Below are positions 42,514 through 51,958 of a DNA stretch of 64,000 nucleotides, one piece after another. Source of the DNA: Streptomyces blattellae (GTDB taxonomy: Bacteria; Actinomycetota; Actinomycetes; Streptomycetales; Streptomycetaceae); the NCBI RefSeq assembly GCF_009709555.1, contig NZ_WJBG01000106.1, forward strand, positions 62,001-126,000, in the 5' to 3' direction. A model generated the notes under the pieces. It was not told where the DNA came from. It did not search any database and saw only the letters and a program-made list of their open reading frames with translations. Within the stretch, counting starts at the first letter, position 1, and every line of letters starts with the position of its first letter. A program made the translations under genes and the position numbers.

Positions 42514-43527
42514 CTATGAGGCTGGCGTTGGTGCTTTGGACACCGGCGCTGAGGCGGTTCTGCGCCCGGCCCTCGCGACGGAGATCTGGCGTGCGACCCG
42601 GGGGCCGAGCACGGAGAGGACGAGCAGGACGCCGGTGACGACGATCTGCGACTGGGCGGTGACGTCCTGGAGGCTCATCACGTTCTGCAGCGTGCCGAGC
42701 AGGAAGACTCCCGCGATCGCGCCGCCGAGCGTGCCCTTGCCGCCGTCGAAGTCGATGCCGCCGAGCAACACCGCGGCGACGACGGAGAGTTCGAGGCCGG
42801 TGGCGTTGTCGTAGCGGGCGCTGGCGTAGTGCAGGGCCCAGAAGATGCCGGTGAGGGAGGCCATCAGGCCGGTCACCGTGAACAGGATCAGCTTCTGCCG
42901 CTTGACCCGGATGCCGGCGAACCGGGCGGCCTCCTCGCTCGCGCCGGTCGCGAAGACCGACCGCCCGAACGGGGTGACGTGCAGGACGACCACGGCGATC
43001 GTGAGGAGCACCAGGAAGGGCAGGAACGCCTGCGGGATGAAGGTGTCGCCGATGCGTCCGGCCGCGAAGTCCAGGTACTGGGTCGGGAAGTCGGTCACCG
43101 CGTCGGAGCCGAGCACGATCTGTGCGATGCCCCGGTAGGCGGCGAGGGTGCCGATGGTGACGGCGAGGGAGGGCAGGCCGAGCTTGGTGACCAGCAGGCC
43201 GTTGATCAGTCCGCAGACCACGCCGAGCAGCAGACAGATCGGGATGATCGTCTCGATGGTCATGCCCTCGTTCCACAGGGCGCCCATCACGGCCCCCGAC
43301 AGTCCCGCCGTGGAGGCCACCGACAGGTCGATCTCACCGGAGACGACGAGCAGGGTCATCGGCAGCGCGATCAGCGCGATGGGCAGTGTGTTGCCGATCA
43401 GAAAGGACAGGTTGAGGGCGTTGCCGAAGCCGTCGACGGTGCCGAAGGACAGCAGCAGGACGACGATGAGGAGGGCGCCGACGACCGTGTCCCAGCGAAC
43501 GGCGCGCGAGAGCGAGAAGTCAGCCAT
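42514..43527 (-). CDS. rhaQ: Rhamnose ABC transporter permease (second)
   Basis: 337 residues with about ten membrane helices, BPD_transp_2 (CUT2) family: DTVVGALLIVVLLLSFGTVD, LTLLVVSGEIDLSVASTAGLSGA (part), AVTIGTLAAYRGIAQIVLG and SVVAAVLLGGIDFDGGKGTLGG are the typical segments. It forms the channel with the other permease. The start lies eight bases inside the first permease gene. Which of the two permeases corresponds to rhizobial RhaP or RhaQ is a guess from order. Confidence 0.88.
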   Translation of the reverse strand: MADFSLSRAVRWDTVVGALLIVVLLLSFGTVDGFGNALNLSFLIGNTLPIALIALPMTLLVVSGEIDLSVASTAGLSGAVMGALWNEGMTIETIIPICLLLGVVCGLINGLLVTKLGLPSLAVTIGTLAAYRGIAQIVLGSDAVTDFPTQYLDFAAGRIGDTFIPQAFLPFLVLLTIAVVVLHVTPFGRSVFATGASEEAARFAGIRVKRQKLILFTVTGLMASLTGIFWALHYASARYDNATGLELSVVAAVLLGGIDFDGGKGTLGGAIAGVFLLGTLQNVMSLQDVTAQSQIVVTGVLLVLSVLGPRVARQISVARAGRRTASAPVSKAPTPAS

Positions 43528-44560
43528 GGCGGGCGTTCCTCTTCTTCAGGGCGGAGGCCACACGCAGCGCGACGATCCGGTCGACGGCGATGGCGAGGAG
43601 GAGCAGGATGCCGTTGATGGCGAGCACCCAGACGGAGCTGACGCCGAGGGCGGGCAGCACGCTGTTGATGGACGTCAGCAGCAGCGCGCCGAGCGCCGCG
43701 CCGTAGACGCTGCCGGAGCCGCCGGTGAAGACGACGCCGCCGACCACGACCGCGCTGACGACGGTGAGTTCGTAGCCGTTGCCGGTGCCGGAGTCGACGT
43801 TGCCGAAGCGGGCCAGGTACATGGCGCCCGCGAGACCGGCCAGCGCGCCGCAGAAGGTGTACGCGGCCAGGATCCGCTTGCGCACCGGGATGCCGGCGAG
43901 ACGCGCGGCCTCCGGGTTGGAGCCGAGGGCGTACAGCTCGCGGCCGCTGCCGAAGTGCCTGAGGTAGTACGCGGTCGCGATCAGTACGGCGACGGCGATC
44001 AGCGCCAGCCACGGCACCGCGGAGATGCCGTCGGAGCCGAAGTCCACGAAGCCGTCGGGCAGGTCGGCCGCGGTGATCTGGCGGGAGCCGACCCAGATGG
44101 AGTCGATGCCGCGGATGATGTAGAGCGTGCCCAGGGTGACGACGAGCGCGGGCACTTGGCCGAGGCTGACGAGCAGGCCGTTCAGCAGACCGAAGCCGAT
44201 GCCCATCAGGATCGCCAGGAACACGGCCACGACCGGGTTCCCGCCGCCCTGGAGATACGTACCGGCGGCGAAGGCGCTGATGCCGAGCGTGGAGCCGACC
44301 GACAGGTCGACGTTGCGGGTGATGACGACCAGGGACTGTCCGGTGGCGACCAGCACCAGGATGGTCGCGTTGAGCAGCAGGTCCTTGATGCCCTGCTCGC
44401 TCAGGAACTCGCTGTTCCCCAGCTGGGTGACGACGATCATCACCAGGAACACGACCAGGATGGCCAGTTCCCGCATCTTGAAGACGCGGTCGACGAGGCG
44501 GGTGCCGCTGGACTTCGGTGCGTCGGTCACGGGAGCCTCTTTGGGAGTGATCACCGTCAT
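43520..44560 (-). CDS. rhaP: Rhamnose ABC transporter permease (first)
   Basis: 346 residues from ATG 44560, overlapping the ATPase stop (ATGA). CUT2 permease features are [41 protein letters not shown] (part), [19 protein letters not shown] and [21 protein letters not shown]. It is paired with the following permease, both fed by the ATPase at 44557. Confidence 0.88.
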   Translation of the reverse strand: MTVITPKEAPVTDAPKSSGTRLVDRVFKMRELAILVVFLVMIVVTQLGNSEFLSEQGIKDLLLNATILVLVATGQSLVVITRNVDLSVGSTLGISAFAAGTYLQGGGNPVVAVFLAILMGIGFGLLNGLLVSLGQVPALVVTLGTLYIIRGIDSIWVGSRQITAADLPDGFVDFGSDGISAVPWLALIAVAVLIATAYYLRHFGSGRELYALGSNPEAARLAGIPVRKRILAAYTFCGALAGLAGAMYLARFGNVDSGTGNGYELTVVSAVVVGGVVFTGGSGSVYGAALGALLLTSINSVLPALGVSSVWVLAINGILLLLAIAVDRIVALRVASALKKRNARHG

Positions 44561-46074
44561 GCGGCGGCCCTCCCGGTGGCTGCGGCCATCACGGTTTCCT
44601 CGGTGGCTTCGGAGCGCGGGATCTCGGCGGTGAGGCGTCCCTCGTGCATCACGAGCACGCGGTCGGCCATGCCGAGGATCTCGGGCAGGTCGGAGGAGAT
44701 CATCAGGACGGCCACGCCGTCGGCGGCCAGCTCGCTGAGCAGCCGGTGCACCTCGGCCTTGGTGCCGACGTCGATGCCGCGGGTGGGCTCGTCGACGATC
44801 AGCACCTTGGGGCCGGTGGCCAGCCACTTGGCGAGGACGACCTTCTGCTGGTTGCCGCCGGACAGGGTGTTCACCGTGTCGGCGATGCGGGCGTACTTGA
44901 CCTGGAGCTTGACGGCCCAGTCGAGGGAGCGGCTGCGTTCGGCGCCGCGGTCCATCAGGCCGGCCCTGACGGTCGTACGGAGTCCGGTGAGGCCGATGTT
45001 CCGCTCGATGGACATGTCCATCACCAGGCCCTGGGCACGCCGGTCCTCGGGGACGAGGGCGAGCCCGGAGGCCATGGCGGTCGACGGGGCACCGTTGGTC
45101 AGGGCCTTGCCGTCGACGGCGACCTCGCCGGCGTCCCAGCGGTCGATGCCGAACACGGCCCGGGCGACCTCGGTGCGCCCCGCGCCGACCAGCCCCGCGA
45201 GGCCGACGATCTCACCGCGTCGTACGTCGAAGGAGACGTCGGTGAACACGCCCTCGCGGGTCAGCCGGCGCACGCTCAGGGCGACCTCGCCCGGCTTCAC
45301 GTCCTGCTTGGGGTACAGCTCGTCGAGGTCGCGGCCGACCATCCGGCGGACCAGGTCGTCCTCGGTCATGCCGTCCAGCGGTTCGCTGGCGATCCAGGCG
45401 CCGTCGCGCAGGGTGGTCACCCGCTGGCAGATCTGGAAGATCTCCTCCAGCCGGTGCGAGATGAACAGGACGGCGGCGCCCTGTTCACGCAGGGTGCGGA
45501 CGACTCCGAAGAGCCGGGCGACCTCGCTGCCGGTGAGGGCGGCGGTCGGCTCGTCCATGATCAGGACGCGGGCGTCGAACGAGAGCGCCTTGGCGATCTC
45601 CACGATCTGCTGGTCGGCGATCGACAGACCGCGCGCGGGCCGGTCCGGGTCCAGCTCGACACCGAGTCGCTGCATGAGCGCCAGGGTGGCCGCGTGGGTG
45701 GCCTTGTGGTCGATCCGGCCGAGGGCACGCCGGGGCTGGCGGCCCATGAAGATGTTCTCGGCGATCGACAGGTCGGGGAAGAGCGTGGGCTCCTGGTAGA
45801 TCACGGCGATACCGGCGTCGCGGGCGTCGCCGGGACCGTGGAAGACGACGGGCTCACCGTCGAGCAGCACCTGGCCGGCGTCCGGCCGGTGCACCCCGGC
45901 GAGCGTCTTGATGAGGGTCGACTTGCCGGCGCCGTTCTCACCGGCGAGTGCGTGCACCTCGCCGGGGGACAGCTCCAGGGAGACGTCCCGCAGAGCTCGC
46001 ACCGCGCCGAAGGACTTGGAAACGTCCTTCAGCGCGAGCACCGGGGCCGGACCCGTGTCGGACGGGTGGGTCAT
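44557..46074 (-). CDS. rhaT: Rhamnose ABC transporter ATPase (two-domain)
   Basis: 505 residues with two ABC modules as in CUT2 sugar importers. The first has Walker [10 protein letters not shown], signature [18 protein letters not shown] and Walker [12 protein letters not shown]. The second has a degenerate Walker A ([15 protein letters not shown]), signature [15 protein letters not shown] and [14 protein letters not shown]. It energises sugar uptake with the two permeases. It is first gene of the minus-strand operon; the ribosome site is GAGGAG. Promoter and operator lie at 46120-46175. Confidence 0.92.
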   Translation of the reverse strand: MTHPSDTGPAPVLALKDVSKSFGAVRALRDVSLELSPGEVHALAGENGAGKSTLIKTLAGVHRPDAGQVLLDGEPVVFHGPGDARDAGIAVIYQEPTLFPDLSIAENIFMGRQPRRALGRIDHKATHAATLALMQRLGVELDPDRPARGLSIADQQIVEIAKALSFDARVLIMDEPTAALTGSEVARLFGVVRTLREQGAAVLFISHRLEEIFQICQRVTTLRDGAWIASEPLDGMTEDDLVRRMVGRDLDELYPKQDVKPGEVALSVRRLTREGVFTDVSFDVRRGEIVGLAGLVGAGRTEVARAVFGIDRWDAGEVAVDGKALTNGAPSTAMASGLALVPEDRRAQGLVMDMSIERNIGLTGLRTTVRAGLMDRGAERSRSLDWAVKLQVKYARIADTVNTLSGGNQQKVVLAKWLATGPKVLIVDEPTRGIDVGTKAEVHRLLSELAADGVAVLMISSDLPEILGMADRVLVMHEGRLTAEIPRSEATEETVMAAATGRAAA

Positions 46075-46119
46075 TGGGGGCTCCTCGACGACGCCGGCGG
46101 GCCTGGCCTCAGGGCGTCG

Positions 46120-46175
46120 TGAAAGGTTTCAACTGGGTTGCCGGGACGTTAGGCATCAGAGCCATGTCACGTCAA
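46120..46175 (-). promoter_or_regulatory. Promoter and LacI-type operator of the rhamnose uptake operon
   Basis: On the minus strand TTGACG (46175-46170) and TAACGT (46151-46146) are separated by 18 bases. The palindrome TGAAAGGTTTCA (46120-46131) lies about 15 bases downstream of the -10 box, near the expected transcription start, where a LacI-type repressor would block. Confidence 0.7.
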
Positions 46176-46249
46176 TGGGTCTGGGTCGAAAAAATTTCGA
46201 GAGCCGAAGGTCACGGACCAGTCACGGGCATCGAGGTTGGCCAGAGGGG

Positions 46250-46297
46250 TTGACACCCTCCCGGAGGCCCCATAGCTTCCCGTTCTGAATCGTTTCA
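46250..46297 (+). promoter_or_regulatory. Promoter and LacI-type operator of the rhamnose catabolic operon
   Basis: TTGACA (46250-46255) and TAGCTT (46273-46278) are exactly 17 bases apart. TGAATCGTTTCA (46286-46297) lies at the expected transcription start. It matches the operator of the divergent operon at ten of twelve positions. Between the two promoters is a further palindrome, TCGAAA-AAA-TTTCGA (46186-46200), possibly for a second regulator. Confidence 0.8.
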
Positions 46298-46347
46298 TGC
46301 AGCAGTCGTGCAGCAGTGTTACGACCCGATGCCACAGGAGTCCTGAA

Positions 46348-47508
46348 GTGACCGAACTCGCCGCGGTGAAGGCCGCCCTGAAGACCCAGGCCGTCGAGAC
46401 GCCGTCGTGGGCGTACGGGAACTCGGGTACGCGGTTCAAAGTGTTCGCGCAGCAAGGCGTTCCGCGGACGCCGTGGGAGAAGCTGGACGACGCTGCGAAG
46501 GTGCACGAGTTCACCGGCGTCGCCCCCACGGTCGCCCTGCACATCCCCTGGGACAAGGTCGACGACTACGCGGCCCTGGCCAAGCACGCCGGAGAGCGTG
46601 GCGTGAAGCTGGGCGCGATCAACTCCAACACGTTCCAGGACGACGACTACAAGCTCGGGAGCATCTGCCATCCCGAGGCGGTGGTGCGCCGCAAGGCGGT
46701 GGACCACCTGCTGGAGTGCGTCGACATCATGGACGCGACGGGCTCCGCCGACCTGAAGCTGTGGTTCGCGGACGGCACGAACTACCCCGGGCAGGACGAC
46801 ATCCGTGCGCGGCAGGACCGGCTCGCCGAGGGTCTCGCGGAGGTGTACGAGCGGCTCGGTGACGGGCAGCGGATGCTGCTGGAGTACAAGTTCTTCGAGC
46901 CTGCCTTCTACACGACCGATGTGCCGGACTGGGGCACGGCGTACGCGCACTGCCTGAAGTTGGGGCCGAAGGCCCAGGTCGTGGTCGACACCGGACATCA
47001 CGCGCCGGGCACGAACATCGAGTTCATCGTGGCGACCCTGCTGCGGGAGGGGAAGCTCGGAGCCTTCGACTTCAATTCCCGCTTCTACGCCGATGACGAC
47101 CTGATGGTGGGGGCCGCCGACCCGTTCCAGCTGTTCCGGATCATGTACGAGGTGGTGCGTGGGGGCGGGTTCACCTCCGACGTCGCCTTCATGCTCGACC
47201 AGTGCCACAACATCGAGGCGAAGATCCCGGCGATCATCCGGTCGGTGATGAACGTCCAGGAGGCCACGGCGAAGGCGCTGCTGGTGGACCGGTCGGCGCT
47301 GGCCGACGCTCAGGCGGCGGGCGACGTCCTTGCCGCGAACGCCGTGCTGATGGACGCGTACAACACCGATGTGCGGCCGTTGCTCGCGGAGGTCCGGGAG
47401 GAGATGGGTCTCGACGCCGACCCCATCGCCGCGTACCGCCGGTCCGGGTGGGCCGAGAAGATCGTGGCCGAACGGGTTGGCGGTCAGCAGGCCGGCTGGG
47501 GGGCGTGA
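46348..47508 (+). CDS. rhaI: L-rhamnose isomerase (rhizobial/Bacillus type)
   Basis: 386 residues from GTG 46348, eight bases after AGGAG. It converts L-rhamnose to L-rhamnulose in a TIM barrel with two divalent metals. Visible landmarks are [76 protein letters not shown] and [20 protein letters not shown], which hold the E, D and H metal ligands of this family. It is the first gene of the plus-strand rhamnose operon. Confidence 0.93.
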   Translation: MTELAAVKAALKTQAVETPSWAYGNSGTRFKVFAQQGVPRTPWEKLDDAAKVHEFTGVAPTVALHIPWDKVDDYAALAKHAGERGVKLGAINSNTFQDDDYKLGSICHPEAVVRRKAVDHLLECVDIMDATGSADLKLWFADGTNYPGQDDIRARQDRLAEGLAEVYERLGDGQRMLLEYKFFEPAFYTTDVPDWGTAYAHCLKLGPKAQVVVDTGHHAPGTNIEFIVATLLREGKLGAFDFNSRFYADDDLMVGAADPFQLFRIMYEVVRGGGFTSDVAFMLDQCHNIEAKIPAIIRSVMNVQEATAKALLVDRSALADAQAAGDVLAANAVLMDAYNTDVRPLLAEVREEMGLDADPIAAYRRSGWAEKIVAERVGGQQAGWGA

Positions 47509-47614
47509 GCCTCCCCCATCGCGGCTCCAGTCGCCTGTCGGCACCGCCCCGCGCGCCCCGTTGCGGGCGCCCCTACCACCCCTCGTAGAAACATCACGTA
47601 AGGACTGACCGTTC

Positions 47615-49654
47615 ATGGCACCGCACCCCGAAGCCGCCGCTCTCCTCGCCCGGTCCCATCGGCTCGGCGCTGATCCCCGTAACACCAACTACGCCGGCGG
47701 GAACGCGTCCGCCAAGGGAACCGAAACCGATCCCGTCACCGGTGGTGACGTCGAGCTGATGTGGGTCAAGGGGTCCGGAGGCGACCTCGGGACTCTCCAG
47801 GAAGCCGGGCTCGCCGTGCTGCGGCTGGACCGGATGCGGGCGCTCGTCGACGTCTATCCGGGGGTCGAGCGCGAGGACGAGATGGTGGCCGCGTTCGACT
47901 ACTGCCTGCACGGCAAGGGCGGGGCGGCTCCCTCGATCGACACGGCCATGCACGGGCTGGTCGAGGCCGCGCACGTGGACCATCTGCACCCGGACTCCGG
48001 GATCGCGCTGGCGTGCGCCGCCGACGGGGAGAAGCTGACCGCCGAGTGTTTCGGGGACAGCGTGGTGTGGGTGCCGTGGCGGCGGCCCGGGTTTCAGCTC
48101 GGGCTGGACATCGCGGCGGTCAAGAAGGCCAATCCGCAGGCCATCGGCTGCATCCTGGGCGGGCACGGGATCACGGCGTGGGGTGACACCTCCGAGGAAT
48201 GCGAGCGGAATTCGCTGCACATCATCCGTACCGCCGAGGCGTTCCTCGCCGAGCGGGGCAAGGCGGAGCCCTTCGGGCCGGTGATCGAGGGGTACGCCGC
48301 CCTCAGCGCCGCCGAGCGGCGGGAGCGGGCGTCCGCGCTGGCGCCGCACGTGCGTGCCCTCGCGTCCCAGGACCGCCCCCAGGTGGGCCACTTCAACGAC
48401 TCCGAGGCGGTCCTCGACTTCCTCGCGTCCGCCGAGCATCCGCGCCTCGCGGCCCTCGGCACCTCCTGCCCCGATCACTTCCTGCGTACGAAGGTACGGC
48501 CGCTGGTGCTCGACCTGCCGCCGACCGCCCCGCTGGACGAGGCGATCGCCCGGCTGAAGGAGCTGCACACCGCCTATCGCGAGGAGTACGCCGCCTACTA
48601 CCAGCGGCACGCCCTGCCCGACTCCCCCGCGATGCGCGGTGCCGACCCGGCCATCGTGCTGATTCCCGGTGTGGGCATGTTCAGCTTCGGCAAGGACAAG
48701 CAGACCGCGCGGGTGGCCGGCGAGTTCTACGTCAACGCCATCAACGTGATGCGCGGCGCCGAGGCCGTGTCGACGTATGCGCCGATCGAGGAGTCGGAGA
48801 AGTTCCGTATCGAGTACTGGGCGCTTGAGGAGGCCAAGCTTCAGCGGATGCCGAAGCCCAAGGCGCTCGCGACCCGGGTGGCGCTGGTGACCGGTGCGGG
48901 CAGTGGGATCGGCAGGGCGATCGCGCAGCGGCTCGTCGCCGAGGGCGCGTGTGTCGTCGTCGCCGATCTGAACGCCGACAACGCCGCCAGTGTCGCCGAG
49001 GAGCTGGGCGGGGCCGACAAGGCCGTCGCCGTCACCGTCGACGTCACGTCCGAGGAGCAGATCGCCGACGCCTTCAAGGCGGCCGCGCTCGCCTTCGGCG
49101 GGGTCGACCTCGTGGTCAACAACGCCGGTATCTCCGTCTCCAAGCCGCTGCTGGAGACGTCGGCGAAGGACTGGGACCTCCAGCACGACATCATGGCCCG
49201 GGGGTCGTTCCTCGTCTCGCGCGAGGCGGCACGGGTGATGATCGCGCAGGGGCTCGGCGGTGACATCGTGTACATCGCGTCGAAGAACGCCGTCTTCGCG
49301 GGGCCGAACAACATCGCGTACTCCGCGACCAAGGCCGACCAGGCCCACCAGGTGCGGCTGCTGGCAGCCGAGTTGGGCGAGCACGGCATCCGGGTCAACG
49401 GGATCAACCCGGACGGCGTGGTGCGCGGGTCCGGGATCTTCGCCGGTGGCTGGGGTGCGCAGCGGGCCGCCGTCTACGGGGTCGAGGAGGCGAAGCTGGG
49501 CGAGTTCTACGCGCAGCGGACCATCCTCAAGCGCGAGGTGCTGCCCGAGCATGTGGCGAACGCCGTGTTCGCGCTGACCGGCGGGGAGCTGACGCACACC
49601 ACCGGGCTGCACATCCCGGTCGACGCCGGCGTCGCAGCCGCGTTCCTGCGATGA
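47615..49654 (+). CDS. rhaD: Bifunctional rhamnulose-1-phosphate aldolase / lactaldehyde dehydrogenase
   Basis: 679 residues. Residues about 1-410 are a class II aldolase/adducin domain (DPRNTNYAGGNASAKGTE, MWVKGSGGDLGTLQEAGLAV, then HVDHLHPDS with zinc-binding histidines and GGHGITAWGDT). Residues about 425-679 are a short-chain dehydrogenase (LVTGAGSGIGRAIAQRL, VNNAGISVSKPLL, then YIASKNAVFAGPNNIAYSAT followed by K). The aldolase yields DHAP and L-lactaldehyde, and the dehydrogenase oxidises the aldehyde to lactate. The stop overlaps the kinase start by four bases. Confidence 0.92.
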   Translation: MAPHPEAAALLARSHRLGADPRNTNYAGGNASAKGTETDPVTGGDVELMWVKGSGGDLGTLQEAGLAVLRLDRMRALVDVYPGVEREDEMVAAFDYCLHGKGGAAPSIDTAMHGLVEAAHVDHLHPDSGIALACAADGEKLTAECFGDSVVWVPWRRPGFQLGLDIAAVKKANPQAIGCILGGHGITAWGDTSEECERNSLHIIRTAEAFLAERGKAEPFGPVIEGYAALSAAERRERASALAPHVRALASQDRPQVGHFNDSEAVLDFLASAEHPRLAALGTSCPDHFLRTKVRPLVLDLPPTAPLDEAIARLKELHTAYREEYAAYYQRHALPDSPAMRGADPAIVLIPGVGMFSFGKDKQTARVAGEFYVNAINVMRGAEAVSTYAPIEESEKFRIEYWALEEAKLQRMPKPKALATRVALVTGAGSGIGRAIAQRLVAEGACVVVADLNADNAASVAEELGGADKAVAVTVDVTSEEQIADAFKAAALAFGGVDLVVNNAGISVSKPLLETSAKDWDLQHDIMARGSFLVSREAARVMIAQGLGGDIVYIASKNAVFAGPNNIAYSATKADQAHQVRLLAAELGEHGIRVNGINPDGVVRGSGIFAGGWGAQRAAVYGVEEAKLGEFYAQRTILKREVLPEHVANAVFALTGGELTHTTGLHIPVDAGVAAAFLR

Positions 49655-51099
49655 GCACGGCCGTGAAGTCGTACGCGGCGGTCGACCTCGGCGCGTCCAG
49701 CGGGCGCGTCATGGTCGGCCGCGTCGGGCCCGACTCGCTGGAGCTGACGGAGGCGCACCGGTTCGTGAACCGGCCGGTGCGGGTGCCCGAAGGGCTGCGG
49801 TGGGACATTCTCGGGCTGTACGCCGGTGTCCTCGACGGGCTGCGGGCGGCTGGGCAGGTCGACTCCGCCGGCATCGACAGCTGGGCCGTCGACTACGGGC
49901 TGCTGGACGCCGACGGCGCGTTGCTCGGGAACCCCGTGCACTATCGCGACGCCCGCACCGAGGGCGTCGCGGAGAAGGTGTGGGCCACGATGCCCGCCCC
50001 CGAGCTGTATGCGGCGACCGGACTGCAGTACGCGCCCTTCAACACGCTGTACCAGCTGGTCGCCGCCCGTTCCACCGGGCAACTGGCGCACGCCGAGCGC
50101 CTGTTGCTCGTCCCGGACCTGCTGGCCTACTGGCTCACCGGCGAGCAGGGCACCGAGCTGACCAACGCCTCGACGACCCAGCTGATCGACCCCCGGACAC
50201 GCGACTGGTCCCGCGACGTCGCCGCCCGGCTCGGGATCGACCTCGGCCTGTTCGCACCGCTCAGGCAGCCCGGGGATCCGGCGGGCGTGCTGCGGCCCGA
50301 GGTGCTGGAGGAGACCGGGCTGACCGGGCCGGTGCCGGTGACGACGGTCGGCTCGCACGACACGGCGTCCGCGGTGGCGGCCGTGCCGGCCGGGCGTGAG
50401 CGGTTCGCGTACATCTGCACCGGCACCTGGTCCCTGGCGGGCCTGGAGCTGAGCGCGCCCGTGCTGAGCGAGGCGAGCCGCACCGCCAACTTCACCAACG
50501 AGCTGGGACTGGACGGTACGGTCCGCTATCTGCGCAACATCATGGGGCTGTGGCTGCTCCAGGAGTGCGTACGGGCCTGGGGCGGGCCGGAGCTGGGCGG
50601 GCTGCTGCTCGACGCGGCCAAGGCACCGGCGCTGCGGTCGGTCGTGGACGCGGGTGACGCCGCGTTCCTCGCGCCGGGGCGGATGCCGGAGCGGATCGCC
50701 GAGGCCTGCCGGGCTTCGGGGCAGCCGGTGCCGGAGTCCCCCGGCGAGATCACGCGCTGCATCCTGGACTCCCTCGCGCTCGCGCATCGCCGGGCGGTGG
50801 AGGAGGCGCAGCGGCTGGCGGACCACCCGGTCGACGTCGTGCACATCGTGGGTGGCGGCACGCGCAACGCGCTGCTGTGCCAGCTCACCGCCGACGCCTG
50901 CGGACTGCCGGTCGTGGCGGGCCCGACGGAGGCGGCGGCGCTCGGGAACGTCCTGGTCCAGGCACGGGCCCACGGGCTCGTCGGCGACCTGGCGGGCATG
51001 CGGCGCCTGCTCACCCGTACCCAGCCGCTCACGCGGTACGAACCGCGCGGCGACATCGCACGCTGGCGCGAGGCGGAGGCCCGGCTCACCGGGGCGTGA
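49651..51099 (+). CDS. rhaB: Rhamnulokinase (FGGY family)
   Basis: 482 residues from ATG 49651, overlapping the aldolase stop. The N-terminal FGGY motif is AAVDLGASSGRVMVGRVG, the sugar-binding region DSAGIDSWAVDYGLLD, the central loop VGSHDTASAVAAVP, and the ATP-binding end VHIVGGGTRNALLCQLTADA. It phosphorylates L-rhamnulose at C1 before aldol cleavage, although its gene follows the aldolase gene. Confidence 0.93.
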   Translation: MSTAVKSYAAVDLGASSGRVMVGRVGPDSLELTEAHRFVNRPVRVPEGLRWDILGLYAGVLDGLRAAGQVDSAGIDSWAVDYGLLDADGALLGNPVHYRDARTEGVAEKVWATMPAPELYAATGLQYAPFNTLYQLVAARSTGQLAHAERLLLVPDLLAYWLTGEQGTELTNASTTQLIDPRTRDWSRDVAARLGIDLGLFAPLRQPGDPAGVLRPEVLEETGLTGPVPVTTVGSHDTASAVAAVPAGRERFAYICTGTWSLAGLELSAPVLSEASRTANFTNELGLDGTVRYLRNIMGLWLLQECVRAWGGPELGGLLLDAAKAPALRSVVDAGDAAFLAPGRMPERIAEACRASGQPVPESPGEITRCILDSLALAHRRAVEEAQRLADHPVDVVHIVGGGTRNALLCQLTADACGLPVVAGPTEAAALGNVLVQARAHGLVGDLAGMRRLLTRTQPLTRYEPRGDIARWREAEARLTGA

Positions 51100-51170
51100 C
51101 CGGGGACTCCCTCACGTCTTGCTGCCGGACTACGCTGCACTCATCCGATGATCAACCACAAGGAGCCGCG

Positions 51171-51926
51171 ATGCGTGTCGCCCTGTTCCTGACCTGTGTC
51201 AACGACACGCTCTACCCGGACACCGGACGCGCCGTGGTGAAACTGCTGACCAGGCTGGGCGTCGAGGTCGACTTCCCGATGGCCCAGACCTGCTGCGGGC
51301 AGGCCCACTACAACACCGGCTACCGACATGAGGCGGAGCCGCTCGCCCGGCATTTCTCCGATGTCTTCGGGGAGTACGAGGCGATCGTGACCCCGTCCGG
51401 GTCATGCGGGGCGATGGTGCGGGAGCTGTATCCGCGGATGGGTGAGCGGGCGCGGGCCGAGGGGCGCGGGAACACGCTCGCGGCCACGTTGGCGCCGGTG
51501 ATCCCGAAGACGTACGAACTCACGGAGTTTCTGGTGGACGTGCTGGGGGTGACCGATGTCGGCGCGTACTACCCGCACCATGTGACATACCACCCGACCT
51601 GTCACGGGCTGCGCGGCCTGGGCCTGGCCGACCGGCCGCGCCGGCTGCTGCAGGCCGTCAAGGGGCTGGAGCTGGCCGAACTGCCGGGTGCGGACGAGTG
51701 CTGCGGCTTCGGCGGCACGTTCGCGCTGAAGAACTCCGATGTCTCGGCGGCCATGGGCGCGGACAAGGTGCGCAACGCCGAGTCCACGGGCGCCGAGGTG
51801 CTGTGCGCGGCCGACAACTCCTGTCTGATGCACATCGGCGGGACCATGGCCCGGCTCAGCACCGGCATGCGGCCGGTCCACATCGCGGAGATCCTGGCGA
51901 GCACGGAAGAGGAGCCGGCGCGATGA
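51171..51926 (+). CDS. lutA: L-lactate oxidation iron-sulfur protein LutA
   Basis: 251 residues from ATG 51171, after AAGGAG. Two cysteine-rich CCG domains are present: AQTCCGQAHYNTG with PSGSCGAM, and HPTCHGLRGLG with ADECCGFGGTFALKNSD. Together with LutB and LutC it oxidises L-lactate to pyruvate. Its position behind the rhamnose genes fits the lactate made from lactaldehyde. The stop overlaps the ATG of an 11-codon ORF. Confidence 0.92.
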   Translation: MRVALFLTCVNDTLYPDTGRAVVKLLTRLGVEVDFPMAQTCCGQAHYNTGYRHEAEPLARHFSDVFGEYEAIVTPSGSCGAMVRELYPRMGERARAEGRGNTLAATLAPVIPKTYELTEFLVDVLGVTDVGAYYPHHVTYHPTCHGLRGLGLADRPRRLLQAVKGLELAELPGADECCGFGGTFALKNSDVSAAMGADKVRNAESTGAEVLCAADNSCLMHIGGTMARLSTGMRPVHIAEILASTEEEPAR

Positions 51927-51958
51927 GCGGGCGTACGGGAGAGGAGCCGCGCGCATGA
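51923..51958 (+). CDS. 11-codon linker ORF between lutA and lutB
   Basis: ATG 51923 overlaps the lutA stop (ATGA), and its TGA (51956-51958) overlaps the lutB ATG (ATGA again). It encodes MSGRTGEEPRA. The segment GGAGCCG-x5-ATGAGCGGGxGTxCG occurs twice, at the small ORF and at lutB, so it probably arose by duplication of the lutB initiation region. It would couple lutB translation to lutA through a short relay. Confidence 0.4.
   Translation: MSGRTGEEPRA

Noticed and set aside
43148..45799. An 883-codon plus-strand frame across the rhamnose permease genes
   Set aside because: It is antisense to two permeases and the ATPase, which have unmistakable motifs and overlapping starts; the frame arises from GC bias.
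47594..49612. A 672-codon minus-strand frame opposite the aldolase/dehydrogenase
   Set aside because: No recognisable motifs; the plus-strand frame has both catalytic domains complete.
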